Positions 23,283 to 34,330 of a stretch of 64,000 nucleotides of DNA are shown in pieces (position 1 is the stretch's first letter; every line of letters starts with the position of its first letter). The stretch lies in the NCBI GenBank assembly GCA_030737835.1, contig JAUJYN010000032.1, positions 1,160,991 to 1,224,990 on the forward strand. Direction: 5' to 3'. The position numbers and the translations under genes were made by a program. The notes beneath the pieces are model-generated. The model saw nothing but the letters and a program-made list of their open reading frames with translations, did not search any database and was not told the origin of the DNA. This stretch comes from Acorus gramineus (Eukaryota; Streptophyta; Magnoliopsida; Acorales; Acoraceae).

Positions 23283-23371
23283 CCTACCTAACCACTTTCG
23301 GTCCAATTTGTAACTTTATCTTAGTTATAAAATGGTGGTTGCTAAAAAAGGAAAAAAAAAGAAAAAAACAA

Positions 23372-23770
23372 ACTAGGAAACCTGATCCAATCATGGATCA
23401 GATTCATCTGACGGGTGTTATTTTCCCAAGTAAACACATAGCCTAGTCCGTGCATGTGTGTAACACTTTAAACGCATACCAGGCGAGATAAAAAAAATGA
23501 TACGTCTAGGATCTTGGTTAGCTCCAATTATCGTCCACATCGATTTTTTTTTTAAATCCATATGCTCTCCTATTGAAGTTAATGCTGTTATATGAAATGA
23601 AATATATACTGAGATACATTTATACATTTTTTTTCAGATTGAAAAAAGAAATTTTTTTTCGGCATATACTATGATAGAACTCTATAAGCTAAAATAACAT
23701 AGATATATTATGTTATCATAGTGTATAAGACTATAAAATGGGTTGTAAAATAAAAGGAGTATATCTAGTA
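23372..23770. other. Spacer without recognised features
   Basis: AT-rich sequence after the LINE tail; no gene, RNA or clear repeat seen. Confidence 0.5.
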
Positions 23771-24268
23771 GGGTGCAACTTTGGTTGGTTAAACTAAATC
23801 CGAACCGATCTAAACCGATTTTTTACGAGTTTGGGTCAATCGATTTTTTGTTTGGTTTGAGTATGGATTGAAAATTAATAAACCGATCTACTTTGGTTTA
23901 ATCGGGCCGAATCGAATTAAATTTAAATATATGATTATTCATAATCAATATGATTTAAATAATTCTTTTTATATTAAAAACTGTATTTTTATACCATTAA
24001 TATTCATAAAAGATAAATATAAATATATACATTAATCTTAGTATTTTGATATTTATATAAAATTGTAACCAACCCTTAAAAAAACTCTAACCAACTCAAA
24101 TTGATAAGAAGAAAAAAAAATATATATATATATGTTTATCTTTAACCGTTCGATTCGGTTTGATTTAGTTCAAGTTAACCAAATAAGGTTTGATTCGGTT
24201 TTCATGTAGTTATAATTTTGTTTAATTTGAATTTGCGAAAAACCAAACCAAATCAATCGAGTTGCACC
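23771..24268. mobile_element. MITE with GGTGCAACT termini and TA flanks
   Basis: The left end reads GGGTGCAACTTTGGTTGGTT and the right end reads AATCGAGTTGCACC, so the tips form inverted repeats (GGTGCAACT/AGTTGCACC-like). TA lies on both sides (23769-23770 and 24269-24270), which would fit a Tc1/Mariner-type target duplication, although a two-base match alone is weak. The sub-terminal parts are rich in GGTTTGATTCGGTT-like motifs facing each other. No transposase is present. About 498 bp. Confidence 0.6.
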
Positions 24269-24759
24269 TATAGTGTCCAGTGCTAAAAACAAAAAATAGC
24301 CACTGCATAGGAGATGTGAGAGATAGTGAGCCTCGAAAAAAGCTGACCATCTATTCTGCTACAGTGTGAGCAGATGATTGTCGCCACGCTAACCGATGAT
24401 AGGACGATCTAATCCCATCATGAGACCAATTAGTTCGACATGTCAGAGCCCCACACATGACATCGTTATGTTGAAAATTTAGGTTTTGAAATCTAAAAGG
24501 TATCTTGTATATTTTTTTAAAAGTTGTTTCCTTCTTTTTTTTTCAATATTTATTTTTTAAATTTTTTTGTGATGAGATAAATAAGATTTTAAAAATAAAT
24601 TCTAGATTTTCAAATTAATTTCTTTAGATTTGTAAAAATGAAAAAGAAAATAATAAAAAAATAACTTTTTCATCTCATTCGTTCATTACTTCCAAGGACT
24701 TCACAATTGTAATTGCCTTTAATTATCATATATTCATTTTTTAAAAAACTTTAAACCAC
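24269..24759. other. Spacer downstream of WOX copy 1
   Basis: No gene seen. From about 24640 onward the sequence (ATAACTTTTTCATCTCA) aligns with 30557-30670 downstream of WOX copy 2, so the duplicated block resumes here. Confidence 0.55.
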
Positions 24760-27009
24760 TTAGCCTCTGGACCGCTTCTTCGACCGTGCTCTCCTGTTTT
24801 GGAACTAGTTGTACACATTCGATTCAGTGACCGGACCATGCTGCGCCAGTTGATTAGTTATTTCTTTTATCTTCTCCTTGGTTCACGTCCCACTGCCTTG
24901 AATGAATAAATTCTCTAGAATCTGAAGTTGGGCGGGTGCTGGGGCCCATCGCTGCCTCCTCGAATAGATCTTACGAGCTCCCAATGCCATCAAAGGATCA
25001 CAAGATGGATTTCCGAGTTCCATTCCTAAAAAATAGAAAAAAAAGAATCATCAATCAATCTTATGATCAAGAACTAAATAATTATACTTCATCTAAACAT
25101 TGATCATTATAATTATAATCATTCATTGTGATTGATGTTCACATCTTACAAACGCAAACAGAACGTGAAGTTTTTCCTTCAAATGCTGGATCATATATAT
25201 GAGTCCAGGACCAATAGAATCAGATCAATGTTATGTGGTGCAAGTAAAAATGAAATAAAGGTTCTGGGTTGAGCGGTGTTATCGATATGTCCTGAATTTG
25301 AGTTTTAACGCTGACTTACCCACATGTTTATTGGTAATTATTCAAAATAATTTTTCATATGACTGGGGCAAACAGACAGAGGTAGCCTTCCTAGCTGACC
25401 GTAAGGTCAACGACGGGGGTCCCTCCGATATCCAAAAAAAAAAAAAAAATGAAACAAAGGTAAGAAAATTAAGACTTCCACACCACTTACCAATTCAGAA
25501 AGTGTGATGACTATTATATCAATGTGTTCCAACAAATCAAGCCAAGTAGAAATGTCGAAGGCAAACATGTATGTTAAGATGCATATCCACACAAACATCA
25601 AAACTAAAAGTTCTATTATAATTAACATCTTTTTGTTCTTTCTTTACAAATAAGACCGGATCTAACTTCGATTTCACATAGGACAAAGTACAAAACTAGT
25701 GTAGAAAATAATAACAATTCCACGAATTAATGAAACAATATCAATCCAATTATACACTTTCATTTGCTTATAATCCATTGAATTATTTTATTGAGGCTCA
25801 CTGCAGGGGATCAGGAAGATCCAAAGCTAGATGTGCCTATTAATTTACGGAAGATATAAGGTTTCTTGTGATTTTATGGGTTAAAATCTAACAAGAGGTT
25901 ATTTTAGGTGGTATCACGTGGGGAGGGGAGACTTTTATTTTATTTTTTGGTTGGTGGGTTTTTATTAGAGATTTATTAACATATTACATATTTTATTAAT
26001 TTTGTTTTAACATACAATACATTGTGAGTGGCTAAAAACTAGTATACATCTAACACATAAAGTGAAAAAATATGGATAAGCAAAACAAAATAATCCAAAA
26101 AAAATCTTAGCTAGTATTGGTCTAATCAAATCAAATTTCTCTTAAAATTTAAATACATTGTACACATATATGGGGATCATACATAAATTGAATTGCATGT
26201 TAACACACTGAAAGTCAAATATATTTTACTCTACAAAACATAGTAGTTTATCCAATTGAAATAATACTTGTTGTGTGTGCCCTCTAGATTCTAAAAGAAT
26301 AAAAATTGTGAAAGAAGGTATAAATGAAGGCTTATAATAATTGGGGTGCATTAATTAAATGAAAACATGTATGAATCCCAATATGTTAAAGATTATATGA
26401 TTTCAACATGATAAAATATACCAAAAAAAAAAATCATAAAATATAGGACATGAAATTCAATGAAACTACATGTATAGCATATATCCTAAAACGCTAAACC
26501 AACCCAAAAAGCAAAGATATCCATGAGGGCCATGACCAAGTAAACCCAAGTAAAATAAAAATAAAAATTGACATTATATATAATATCAGCAGAGAATTCA
26601 TTATAAAAACCCTAACAATTGATTTACTATTGTCAAAAACTCAAAATAGAGAATTCACAAATCAACCTGACTCAATATACCAAAAAAAAAAATCATTCAT
26701 GTCCAACAAAAACAAAAAGAACCCATTAAGAAAAGAAAAACCATCAAAACCAACAAAAAAAAAACACAATCTTTCCCTAAAAATAACAAGCAAATGTAAA
26801 ATCGAGAGGTAGGACCTACCGAAGAAGTGTTGTTGGGCGGTGAAGGACTTATACATCTGGACGAGCTGCTCGCATATGATGGTGTACGCGACGATCTGGT
26901 GCCGAAGGATCTGAATCTGCTCTTCCGTCATCACCGGGTACACCAACCCAACATTCACACCGCCCCCGCCGTCGCCATTGTTGATGTTGATCTTCTCTCT
27001 CTCGTCCAT
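24760..27009 (-). pseudogene. WOX13-clade homeobox gene, copy 1, homeodomain with stop codons
   Basis: Exon 1 is 26820-27009 (ATG at 27009, donor GTAGGT), the intron about 1.8 kb, and exon 2 is 25025 down to about 24760 (acceptor TTTTTAG). Exon 1 encodes [17 protein letters not shown], then the WOX13-clade motif [20 protein letters not shown]. Exon 2 starts with MELGNPSCDP and enters the homeodomain (RRQRWAPAPAQLQILENLF). Two in-frame stops lie inside it: TGA (24883-24885, where copy 2 has arginine) and TAG (24805-24807, where copy 2 has the tryptophan of YNWFQNRR in recognition helix 3). A DNA-binding product is therefore not expected. Exon 1 differs from copy 2 at about one base, but exon 2 differs at roughly one base in ten. 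WOX13-type proteins are nuclear transcription factors. Confidence 0.85.
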
Positions 27010-27023
27010 CTATAACCAACCCA

Positions 27024-27054
<31 letters not shown>

Positions 27055-27110
27055 GCGTGTGTATTTATAGATAACTATCCCTCAACAGGCTTGTAATTAA
27101 TGGGGGTGAT
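27010..27110 (-). promoter_or_regulatory. Promoter and 5' leader of WOX copy 1
   Basis: Reading on the minus strand, a TATA-like TATAAATA (27062-27069) is followed by an AT run and a CT/GA run (27020-27040) just before the ATG. The same order occurs at copy 2. Homology between the two promoters continues to about 27340. Confidence 0.55.
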
Positions 27111-28338
27111 ATGCGTATAAATATCAAATCTTTGATTTTGAAATTAATCTCTCTCGGGGTTTGTGATCTGATCGTGGTGGGTGTTTTTAAGGGTGAGTGG
27201 TCAAAGTTAGTCAAACTTCTTTTTTTTATTTTTTTGAGCTATTCTTGTGTTAAATTTTCTTGTATTGATGATAATATTTTCTTGGTGTGCAAGTAATGAC
27301 CAGGCATCTTTACAATCGTGTGATATTTATTGGGATATGTTTTTTAGTTTTTTTATTTTTGCATATATATACTATTAAAAAATATGTTATTTATGTTTAT
27401 ATCATTTGAATGTTTGAAAATTATGTATTTATATCATCATAGTTAAATTTCATTATCTTTTTAAAAATTTCTATTAACACAGTTAATGTAACACAGAAAT
27501 AACCAAAATATCATTATTTTATCATTTTGCATATTTACTCTCACTACATGCATTATTTATTTTTCAGTGGTAATACAAGCCCCAAAATATAAATCTCACT
27601 TATAAACCCCATGAGGTGTCATCATCTCATTGGTCGGCTATTGACTTTTCAAAAAAAATAAAATGACAAAAATAAAAAATACCCCTATTTAAAAACCCAC
27701 TGAATTCAAAGCAAGAGTCAATCTAAATCCCGGTTTCACGATCTTAATCGCACATCCCGTTTGTTTCAGCAAGCCAAAACAAACATTCAAATTCATATTT
27801 CTCCAAAATCAAACAAATCTAGGTCACAAAAACCCCAATTGTTTAGTCGAAACCCATCTTTCATTCCGTTTTGACAATACGAAGAGACATTTGATTTTAT
27901 CTTTTTGCATTACAACCCTAAAATCTGTTCATCTAGTACACTGAATTTAAACTGAAGCTTCTTTATAAATTTTTCAAGATCAGATTCAAGTAATGACAAC
28001 GAACACCAAGGAACTTCTGTTCTTTTTTTTTTTTTCTTTTTTTTTTGATATTATCAATTTTTTGATTGAATCACTTAGGTTTCTAACTATTCAATGATTC
28101 GAAGTAATTAATATTGCATTGTATAACAAATTTTCTAGATGAAATGTATTTTTTAATTAGATTTTTGATGAATTCTTAAAATGAATGTTATACTTTCAAA
28201 ACTGTGTAAAATGTAACTGTTGATTGTTACTCTGTTACATTTGTTATAAGAAAAGCATTTTTATATTACTCTGTTACATTTGTAATTTACTCTGTTATAA
28301 GAAAGAAACAATTAGTTGTTTTGGGTTAAGTAACAAAA
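27111..28338. other. Intergenic spacer between the two duplicated blocks
   Basis: The first part (to about 27475) is WOX upstream sequence shared with 33421-33540 and 34331-34555. The remainder is AT-rich with no recognised gene, and contains a T-tract at about 28024-28050. Confidence 0.5.
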
Positions 28339-28344
28339 TGTGAG

Positions 28345-28633
28345 GGAGAATGCTGCCAGCTACTGAGTTGAAGATGTACACCCTGGATCCTGTAAAGGGT
28401 GAGGATGAGTGGGGGAGGAGTACCTAATAGGGAATAGGGGCCCCAGTGAGAGGTATGACAAGCTCGGTGACCTGAAGCTCGACTTGAATTACGAGATGGA
28501 TCTTGGTCTGAATGCGAACAGTGAGGTAAGGTCGGAGGCGAAGGAGATCTTGAACCAATTGGAGGCGGAGAACCCGAATCCAACACCAACGGAGGTCCCG
28601 ACTGTCCTTGATGGGAATTGGATACCAGTGTGA
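28345..28633 (+). pseudogene. Fibrillin (PAP) exon fragment, copy 2
   Basis: This is a second copy of the fragment at 17833-18177. It encodes RYDKLGDLKLDLNYE, SEVRSEAKEILNQLEAENP, NPTPTEV and LDGNWIPV, closer to the family pattern (QLEA.NPTPAP...LLDGNW) than copy 1. A GTGAGT donor-like site overlaps the end (about 28629). The upstream part has a different frame and lacks a stretch present in copy 1 (GATCCTACGGTGGCGATGAC). No later fibrillin exons follow, so this is a fragment rather than a working gene. Confidence 0.62.
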
Positions 28634-29529
28634 GTTTTCTTCTATTTTTCACTATTTGCATTTTTCAATTAGTCTTGAATTTTTTTTGAAGAAAAGGTAG
28701 AGCTTGCTATTAGCACTTTTATAAAATAAAAAGTGTTTAGTCTTAGATTATTGATTTAGATTTTTGATTGTATGTCTGCTGATACTGAAAATATTAGCCC
28801 GAAACCTTCCCATATTAATATTAAAAGAAGAGATTAGCAGAGAATTAAATTATTTATATTGTGCTCTATTATGTTGCTTGAATGATTTTCAGATGTGAAA
28901 ACAATGTTATGGTTATGTTACATGCTAGTCTTGATTAGAATGTATACTTGTACCTCATACACTAATTTGTTTCATAGCTAGTCGTTAATTAACCTGGGAG
29001 TTGTTTCAGACCTCATTAGAAAAATATAGATCCAATAAGCAGGAATGACATTTACTTTTTGACATAACTTTATTATGTCAGAGAAATTAGAATTTATACA
29101 TACTTGTACCTTGTACATCGATTATGCTTTATGGCATGCTGTTATATGGGTGGTTTTCTGGTTAGTGAGAATGAGTTGGTATTATTGGTGACTTCTTTAG
29201 TTAGATATCATTTCCTCACCATTCTCAGTATTTTGTTTTTCTTCAGTTAGCAAGTGTCACTTGGCGATTGAGTGTGCTCATCTGTGTGTGTCCCAGAATT
29301 TGTTCATAGAATTCTTCAAAAAAGGAACCCCCCTTACCTTAAAAACAAATTTGGGTTAAATTGTTGAACTTTGGGCATGGGAACTTGCATAGATCTCCCA
29401 TATAATACAAGACTAAATTTTTTTTCTCTCATTGTGATAAATGTATTTTACTTGTATGTTTATTTCTTTTCCATTCTTATCTTGATTTCTATAGAACTTA
29501 TATCCCAATCATGAAATTTTGCATTGCAG
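28634..29529 (+). other. Intron-like sequence shared with copy 1
   Basis: It aligns with 18178-19126 and ends in the acceptor ATTGCAG. No coding sequence is seen. Confidence 0.6.
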
Positions 29530-29900
29530 ATGTTTCCAAACCTCGGCACATCTGAGTGAACACCCTAAAATTGGATGTAGAGTTGGCCTCACAGCAATTA
29601 AAAGCAGCATACAATGTAGCTTTTCCAAAAGCATCAACAGTGAGCTTTATTTTCTTGGACTCTAATGTGCATTATAGGCTTATATCATTAGAGTTGATGT
29701 ATATATTGTTTGTTTAGCCTACAATTTTTTTTTTTAAAGATCTTTTTGTATGTGTATATAAGATTGATTGTGAAACCAATTAGCTCTTCCTTGAATAGGT
29801 AAAAAAAGATGACATGGTTCCAGACTTGTTCGTGCTGCCTCCAAGAACGGACTTGCACAGTCATCCATTAGTTATGAATGGGAGTCTATTTTTGCAAGCA
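29530..29900 (+). pseudogene. NSUN5-like rRNA cytosine-5 methyltransferase, two internal exons, copy 2
   Basis: Exon a (29530-29639) is bounded by TTGCAG and GTGAGC. It encodes SKPRHI, a stop, then VNTLKLDVELASQQLKAAYN, matching the KPRYVRVNTLK.DV stretch of plant NSUN5 (a TGA stands in place of the conserved arginine). Exon b (29799 to about 29900) follows in the same phase after TTGAATAG and encodes VKKDDMVPDLFVLPPRTDLH, then SHPLVMNGSLFLQ. NSUN5 methylates a cytosine of large-subunit rRNA. The S-adenosylmethionine-binding core and catalytic cysteines that should follow are not found; the frame then runs into unrelated sequence. This is a fragment, with good confidence in the family. Confidence 0.68.
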
Positions 29901-30164
29901 TGTTTCTCTGTGGCTATGATTGTTTTATTTTGGACTATCATAAAGTTTTTTTGTTTTTGTTTTTATTTTGGACCATTTTGCAAGCATGTACACATAACTG
30001 GAGATGATGTAGATTTGTTAATATTTGTTTTCATTTATTTATTTTTATTTTTTTCGGATGGTTTTAGTAGTTATAGGATTGTAAAAATCTGTTATTGGAT
30101 GATGCACAAACATTATATAACATAACATTTAAAGATTAGCACTGATCAGGGTAGTTGAAAAAAT

Positions 30165-30260
30165 TGAGTATTGCCACAGCTCTTGGCCTTGCCAACCATG
30201 CTGGTGGATTCTGGGGTGGCCCAGATTATGGTGTTTTCAGCTGGGATAGCAAGCTTTGAA
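30165..30260 (+). other. Short unidentified exon-like stretch
   Basis: One frame reads [19 protein letters not shown] then GVFSWDSK without a stop, which looks like former coding sequence. I do not recognise the family. It is absent from copy 1, where unrelated insertions occupy this place. Confidence 0.3.
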
Positions 30261-30676
30261 ATTCATGTGTTCTCTGTTTCATGCAACTGGAATTTTTTTT
30301 CCTCTCGTAATGATGAGCTTGTGGGAGAATTTTTTTTTTTTTTATCCGACTTCAGGATCCCAATTTTGAATTTTATTTTATTTTATTGGGTTATACAAGT
30401 AATTGCCAGATCTTGATCTGATCACGCTTGAAGGATCAATCCCCTTTCGCTGGACAAAAAATTGAGGATACGTTCATTTGGGTTTATCTCCTTCTGGGTG
30501 TTTTTGTCTTCGTTTATATATTCTGATTATATGTATTATGTTGTCTCTAGTCACCACTGCTAAAATAACTTTTTCATCTCAATAGTTCATTTCTTCAAGA
30601 ACGTCATTATCCTACAATTTTAATTGTTTTTAATTATCGTACATTCATTTGTTATTTGCTTTAAACCTTGTAGCCT

Positions 30677-32990
30677 CTAGATCGATTCAGTTTTACTTTG
30701 GAGCTGTGCAGACCGCTTCTTCGACTTCGCTCTCCTGTTCTGGAACCAATTGTAGACATTCGATTCAGTAACCGGTCCATGCTGCGCCAGTTCATTAGTT
30801 ATTTCTTTTATCTTCTGCTTGGTCCGCGTCACGCTGCCTTGAATGAATAAGTTCTCCAGAATCTGAATTTGGGTGGGTGTTGGGGCCCATCGCTGCCTCG
30901 AAGAGATCTTATGCGCTCCCAATGCCATCGAAGGATCACAAGATGGATTTATGAGTTCCATTTCTGAAATAAATAATAAAAGAATCTTCGATCAATCTTA
31001 TGATCAAGAACTAAACAATTAATTACATTTCATCTCAACATTGACCATTATGGTTATAAAGCAACTCCTCCATTATGATTGATATTCACATCTTATAAAC
31101 GCAAACAGAATGTGAAGTTTTTCCTTCAAATGCTGGATTATATGAGTCCATGACAAATATACCTTATGATCTATAAAAATCAGATCAAAGTTTCATGGTG
31201 CAAGTAAAAATGAAACAAAGGTCAGAAAATTAAGTCTTCCACACCATTTACGTTCCAATCCATTAAATACTATTATATCAATATGTGTTCCAACAAATCA
31301 AGCCAAAAGAAATGTCAGAGGCAAACATGTATGTTAGTTTCAATACAGTGTACACAATATAGGGATTATACACTGAAAATCAAATATATTTTGCTCTACA
31401 AAACATAGTAGTTTATCAAATTGAAATAATAATTGGGGTGCATTAATTAAAGGAAAACATGTATGAATTCCTATGAGATTATATGATTTCAACATCATAA
31501 AATATACCCAAAAAAAGTTAATCCCAAAAGGCTTAACCTAAAAAACATAACCATCCGTGATCAGGTAAGCCCAAGTCAAATACACCGACATCCAAAAAAA
31601 AAATTGACATTATATATAATATCAGCAGAGAATTCATTATAAAAACCCCAAAAATTGATTTATTTTTTTCAAAAACCGAAAAGAGAGAATCCATAAATCA
31701 ACTTGACTCAATATACCCAAATAAAAAATAAAAAAAAATTCATGTCCAAGAAAAACAAAAAACCCCCATCAATCCTAAACATCAAAACCAACAAAAAAAA
31801 AAATCTTTCCAAAAAAAAAACAAGCAAATGTAAAATCGAGAGATGGACCTACCGAAGAAGTCTTGCAAAAATCCTAATTAAAATTTTATTAATTTTAATT
31901 TAACATACATTGTGGATGGCTAAAAACTAGTATAAATCTAACACATAAAGTGAAAAAATATGGATAAGTAAAACCAAATAATCCGAAAAAATCCTAGCTA
32001 GTATTGATTTGATCAAATCAAATTTCTCTTAAAATTTGAATGCATTGTACACAAATAGGAATCATACATAAATTGAATTTCGTGTTAACATATTGAAAGT
32101 CAAAAATATTTTACTCTACAAAACATAGTAGTTTATCCAATTGAAATAATACTTGTTATGTGTGCCCTCTAGATTCTAAAAAGACTAAAAATTGTGAAAG
32201 AATGTATAAATGAAGGCTTATAATAATTGGGGTGCATTAATTAAATGAAAACATGTATGAATCCCAATATGTTAAAGATTATATGATTTCAACATGATAA
32301 AATATACCCAAAAAAAATCATAAAATATAAGACATGAAATTCAATGAAACTACATATAACCCAAAACGCATAGCTTTCCATGACCAAGAAAACCCAAGTA
32401 AAAAAAAAAAAAAAATTGACATTATATATAATATCAGCAGAGAACTCGTTATAAAAACCCCAAAAATTGATTTTTTTTTTCAAAAACTCAAAACAGAGAA
32501 TCCACAAATCAACTTGACTCAATATCCCCCCAAGAAATTGACAATATATATATAATATCAGCAGAGAATTCATTATAAAAACCCTCACAATTCATTTATT
32601 TTTGTCAAAAACTCAAAATAGAGATCACAAATGAACCTGACTCAATATACCCAAAAAAAAATCATTCATGTCCAACAAAAACAAAAAGAACCCATTAAGA
32701 AAACAAAAACCCCATCAAAACCAACAACAACAAAAAAAAAAAAAACACAATCTTTCCCTAAAAATAACAAGCAAATGTAAAATCGAGAGGGAGGACCTAC
32801 CGAAGAAGTGTTGTTGGGCGGTGAAGGACTTATACATCTGGACGAGCTGCTCGCATATGATGGTGTACGCGACGATCTGGTGCCGAAGGATCTGAATCTG
32901 CTCTTCCGTCATCACCGGGTACACCAACCCAACATTCACACCGCCCCCGCCGTCGCCATTGTTGCTGTTGATCTTCTCTCTCTCGTCCAT
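30677..32990 (-). CDS. WOX13-clade homeobox transcription factor, copy 2, open two-exon frame
   Basis: Exon 1 is 32801-32990 (donor GTAGGT) and exon 2 is 30963-30677 (acceptor TTTCAG, stop TAG); 477 coding bases give 158 residues. I chose the ATG at 32990 because copy 1 starts at the same MDEREK and the upstream ATG at 33005 is not shared in frame. Residues 26-60 carry the WOX13-clade motif [19 protein letters not shown]. The homeodomain is about residues 86-147: [18 protein letters not shown] in helix 1 and [14 protein letters not shown] in recognition helix 3. It should bind DNA in the nucleus. The usual C-terminal region is missing or on an exon I cannot find; an alternative donor (AAAGTAAAAC) near 30693 could lead to a third exon. 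The protein is short for the family. Confidence 0.8.
31340..32800 (-). repeat. Duplicated intron segments inside WOX copy 2
   Basis: The block ATATCAGCAGAGAATTC (also GAACTC) followed by TTATAAAAACCC occurs at about 31615, 32428 and 32552 in this intron and once at about 26584 in copy 1. The segment ending at 31862 repeats the exon 1/donor junction (GACCTACCGAAGAAG), so the intron contains a remnant of an older exon 1 end. Confidence 0.75.
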
Positions 32991-33001
32991 CTCTAACCAA
33001 C

Positions 33002-33039
<38 letters not shown>

Positions 33040-33110
33040 GCATGTGTATTTATAGATACGGGCTTGTAATTAATGGGGGTGATATGAGTATAAAAATCAA
33101 ATCTTTGATT
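32991..33110 (-). promoter_or_regulatory. Promoter and 5' leader of WOX copy 2
   Basis: On the minus strand a TATA-like TATAAATA (33047-33054) precedes a CT/GA run (33005-33038) and then the ATG at 32990. The CT run is longer than in copy 1. A second, diverged copy of the sequence further upstream of the gene occurs at 33421-33540. Confidence 0.55.
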
Positions 33111-33224
33111 TTGAAATTAATCAGTCTCGGTTTGTGACCGTGATAAGTGTTTTTCAAGGTGAGTGGTCAAAGTTAGTCATACTTCCTTTTTTGGTAGTTT
33201 GTTTTTTAAAAATTTTATTTTTAC

Positions 33225-33400
33225 TATTCGTGTGTTAATTTTTTTTTCGGTGTGTTAATTTTTTTTTTTTGGTGGGTCAATTTTTTGGTGTGTTATTTTT
33301 TTGTATATTGGTGAGTTAATTTTTTGGTGTGTTATTTTTTATTGGTGGGTTAATTTTTTGTATATTGGTGGGTTAATTTTTTTTTTTTTTTTTTTGACTA
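33225..33400. repeat. T-rich minisatellite
   Basis: Irregular copies of GGTGTGTTAATTTTTT and GGTGGGTTAATTTTTTG, about 17-30 bp each, with T-runs of varying length. It lies at the right junction of the re-inserted WOX promoter block. Confidence 0.7.
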
Positions 33401-33586
33401 TTCGTATTTTTTGTATATTGATGATAACATAAAAATCAAATCTTTGTTTTTGAAATTAATCTCTCTCGGGGTTTATGATGTGATCGTGGTGGGTGTTTGT
33501 CACGGTGAGTGGTCAAAATTAGTCAAACTTCTTTTTTTGGTAGTTTTTTTTTAATATTTTTTTGACCACTCGTGTTAATTTTTTTT

Positions 33587-34321
33587 GGGTTAAAGACATC
33601 TAAGTACCTACGAACATGGGAAAACCCATATAAGTCCCTACTAAAATTAGGACAGACGTACGGTCCCTGAAAACTCAGAAAAACCCAATTATCATCCCTG
33701 AGTTAAATTTTCATCCAAATATAACGGAATATTCCTAGAATATTCCGTTACATATAATTGTGTAGACATTGAAGTCTTTATAAACAGTCATAAAGACAAA
33801 TTAGTCTCTGCAAAAGATAAAATTGCCCCTAAAAGACTTTTACATTAAATTGTGTATATATTGTAGTCCCTATAAATAATCATAAAGACAAATTAGTCCT
33901 CGCAAAAGACAATTGCTCTTGAAAAACTTTAATAGACATTACAGTCCTTATAAATAATCGTAAAGACAAATTTGTACATGTAAAAGACAAAAATGCCCCT
34001 GAAATTTTTATATTTAATTGTGTAGAAATTGCAGTATTTAAAGGGTATTTAATTTTTAAATTGCAATGTCTGCACAATTAAATGTAAAAATCTTTCAAGG
34101 CTATTTTTGTCTTTTATGACTGTTTATAAGGACTTCAATGTCTACACAATTATATGTAACAGAATATCCTAGGAATATTCCGTTACATTAGGTAGGAAAT
34201 TTAACTCAGGGATGATAATTGGGTTTTTCTGAGTTTTCAGAGACTCGTACGTCTGTCCTAATTTTAGTAGGGACTTATATGGATTTTCCCATGTTTGTAG
34301 GGACTTAGATGTCTTTAACCC
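33587..34321. mobile_element. Mutator-type MITE with long inverted ends and 9-bp duplication
   Basis: The left end GGGTTAAAGACATCTAAG and the right end CTTAGATGTCTTTAACCC are inverted repeats that continue for about 200 bp. The 9-mer ATTTTTTTT lies on both sides (33578-33586 and 34322-34330), the duplication length of Mutator elements. The paralogous site at 27251-27275 lacks the insert and reads straight through (AAATTTTCTTGTATTGATG). The centre (33760-34035) has three tandem copies of a roughly 95-bp unit. No transposase is present. About 735 bp. Confidence 0.85.
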
Positions 34322-34330
34322 ATTTTTTTT

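Larger units (their letters stand above)
19783..23371 (+). mobile_element. 5'-truncated plant L1-type LINE, split by a composite LTR element
   Basis: The LINE pieces are 19783-20774 and 23288-23371. The first encodes the C-terminal part of ORF2: RVLGHGDNIRFWSDHWYDN near the start and, at about 20200-20357, a zinc-finger-like region (SLKVKVFLWLTYQNHLL, then VFCNNDPEATENLLC) of the zf-RVT type. Several stop codons and frame changes interrupt it (for example the TGA at about 20355-20357). The 3' end has ATAAAATGGTGGTTGC followed by an A-rich tail (23346-23371), as in L1-like LINEs. The insert at 20775-23282 interrupts the 3' untranslated part. No clear target duplication was found for the LINE. 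Confidence 0.75.
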
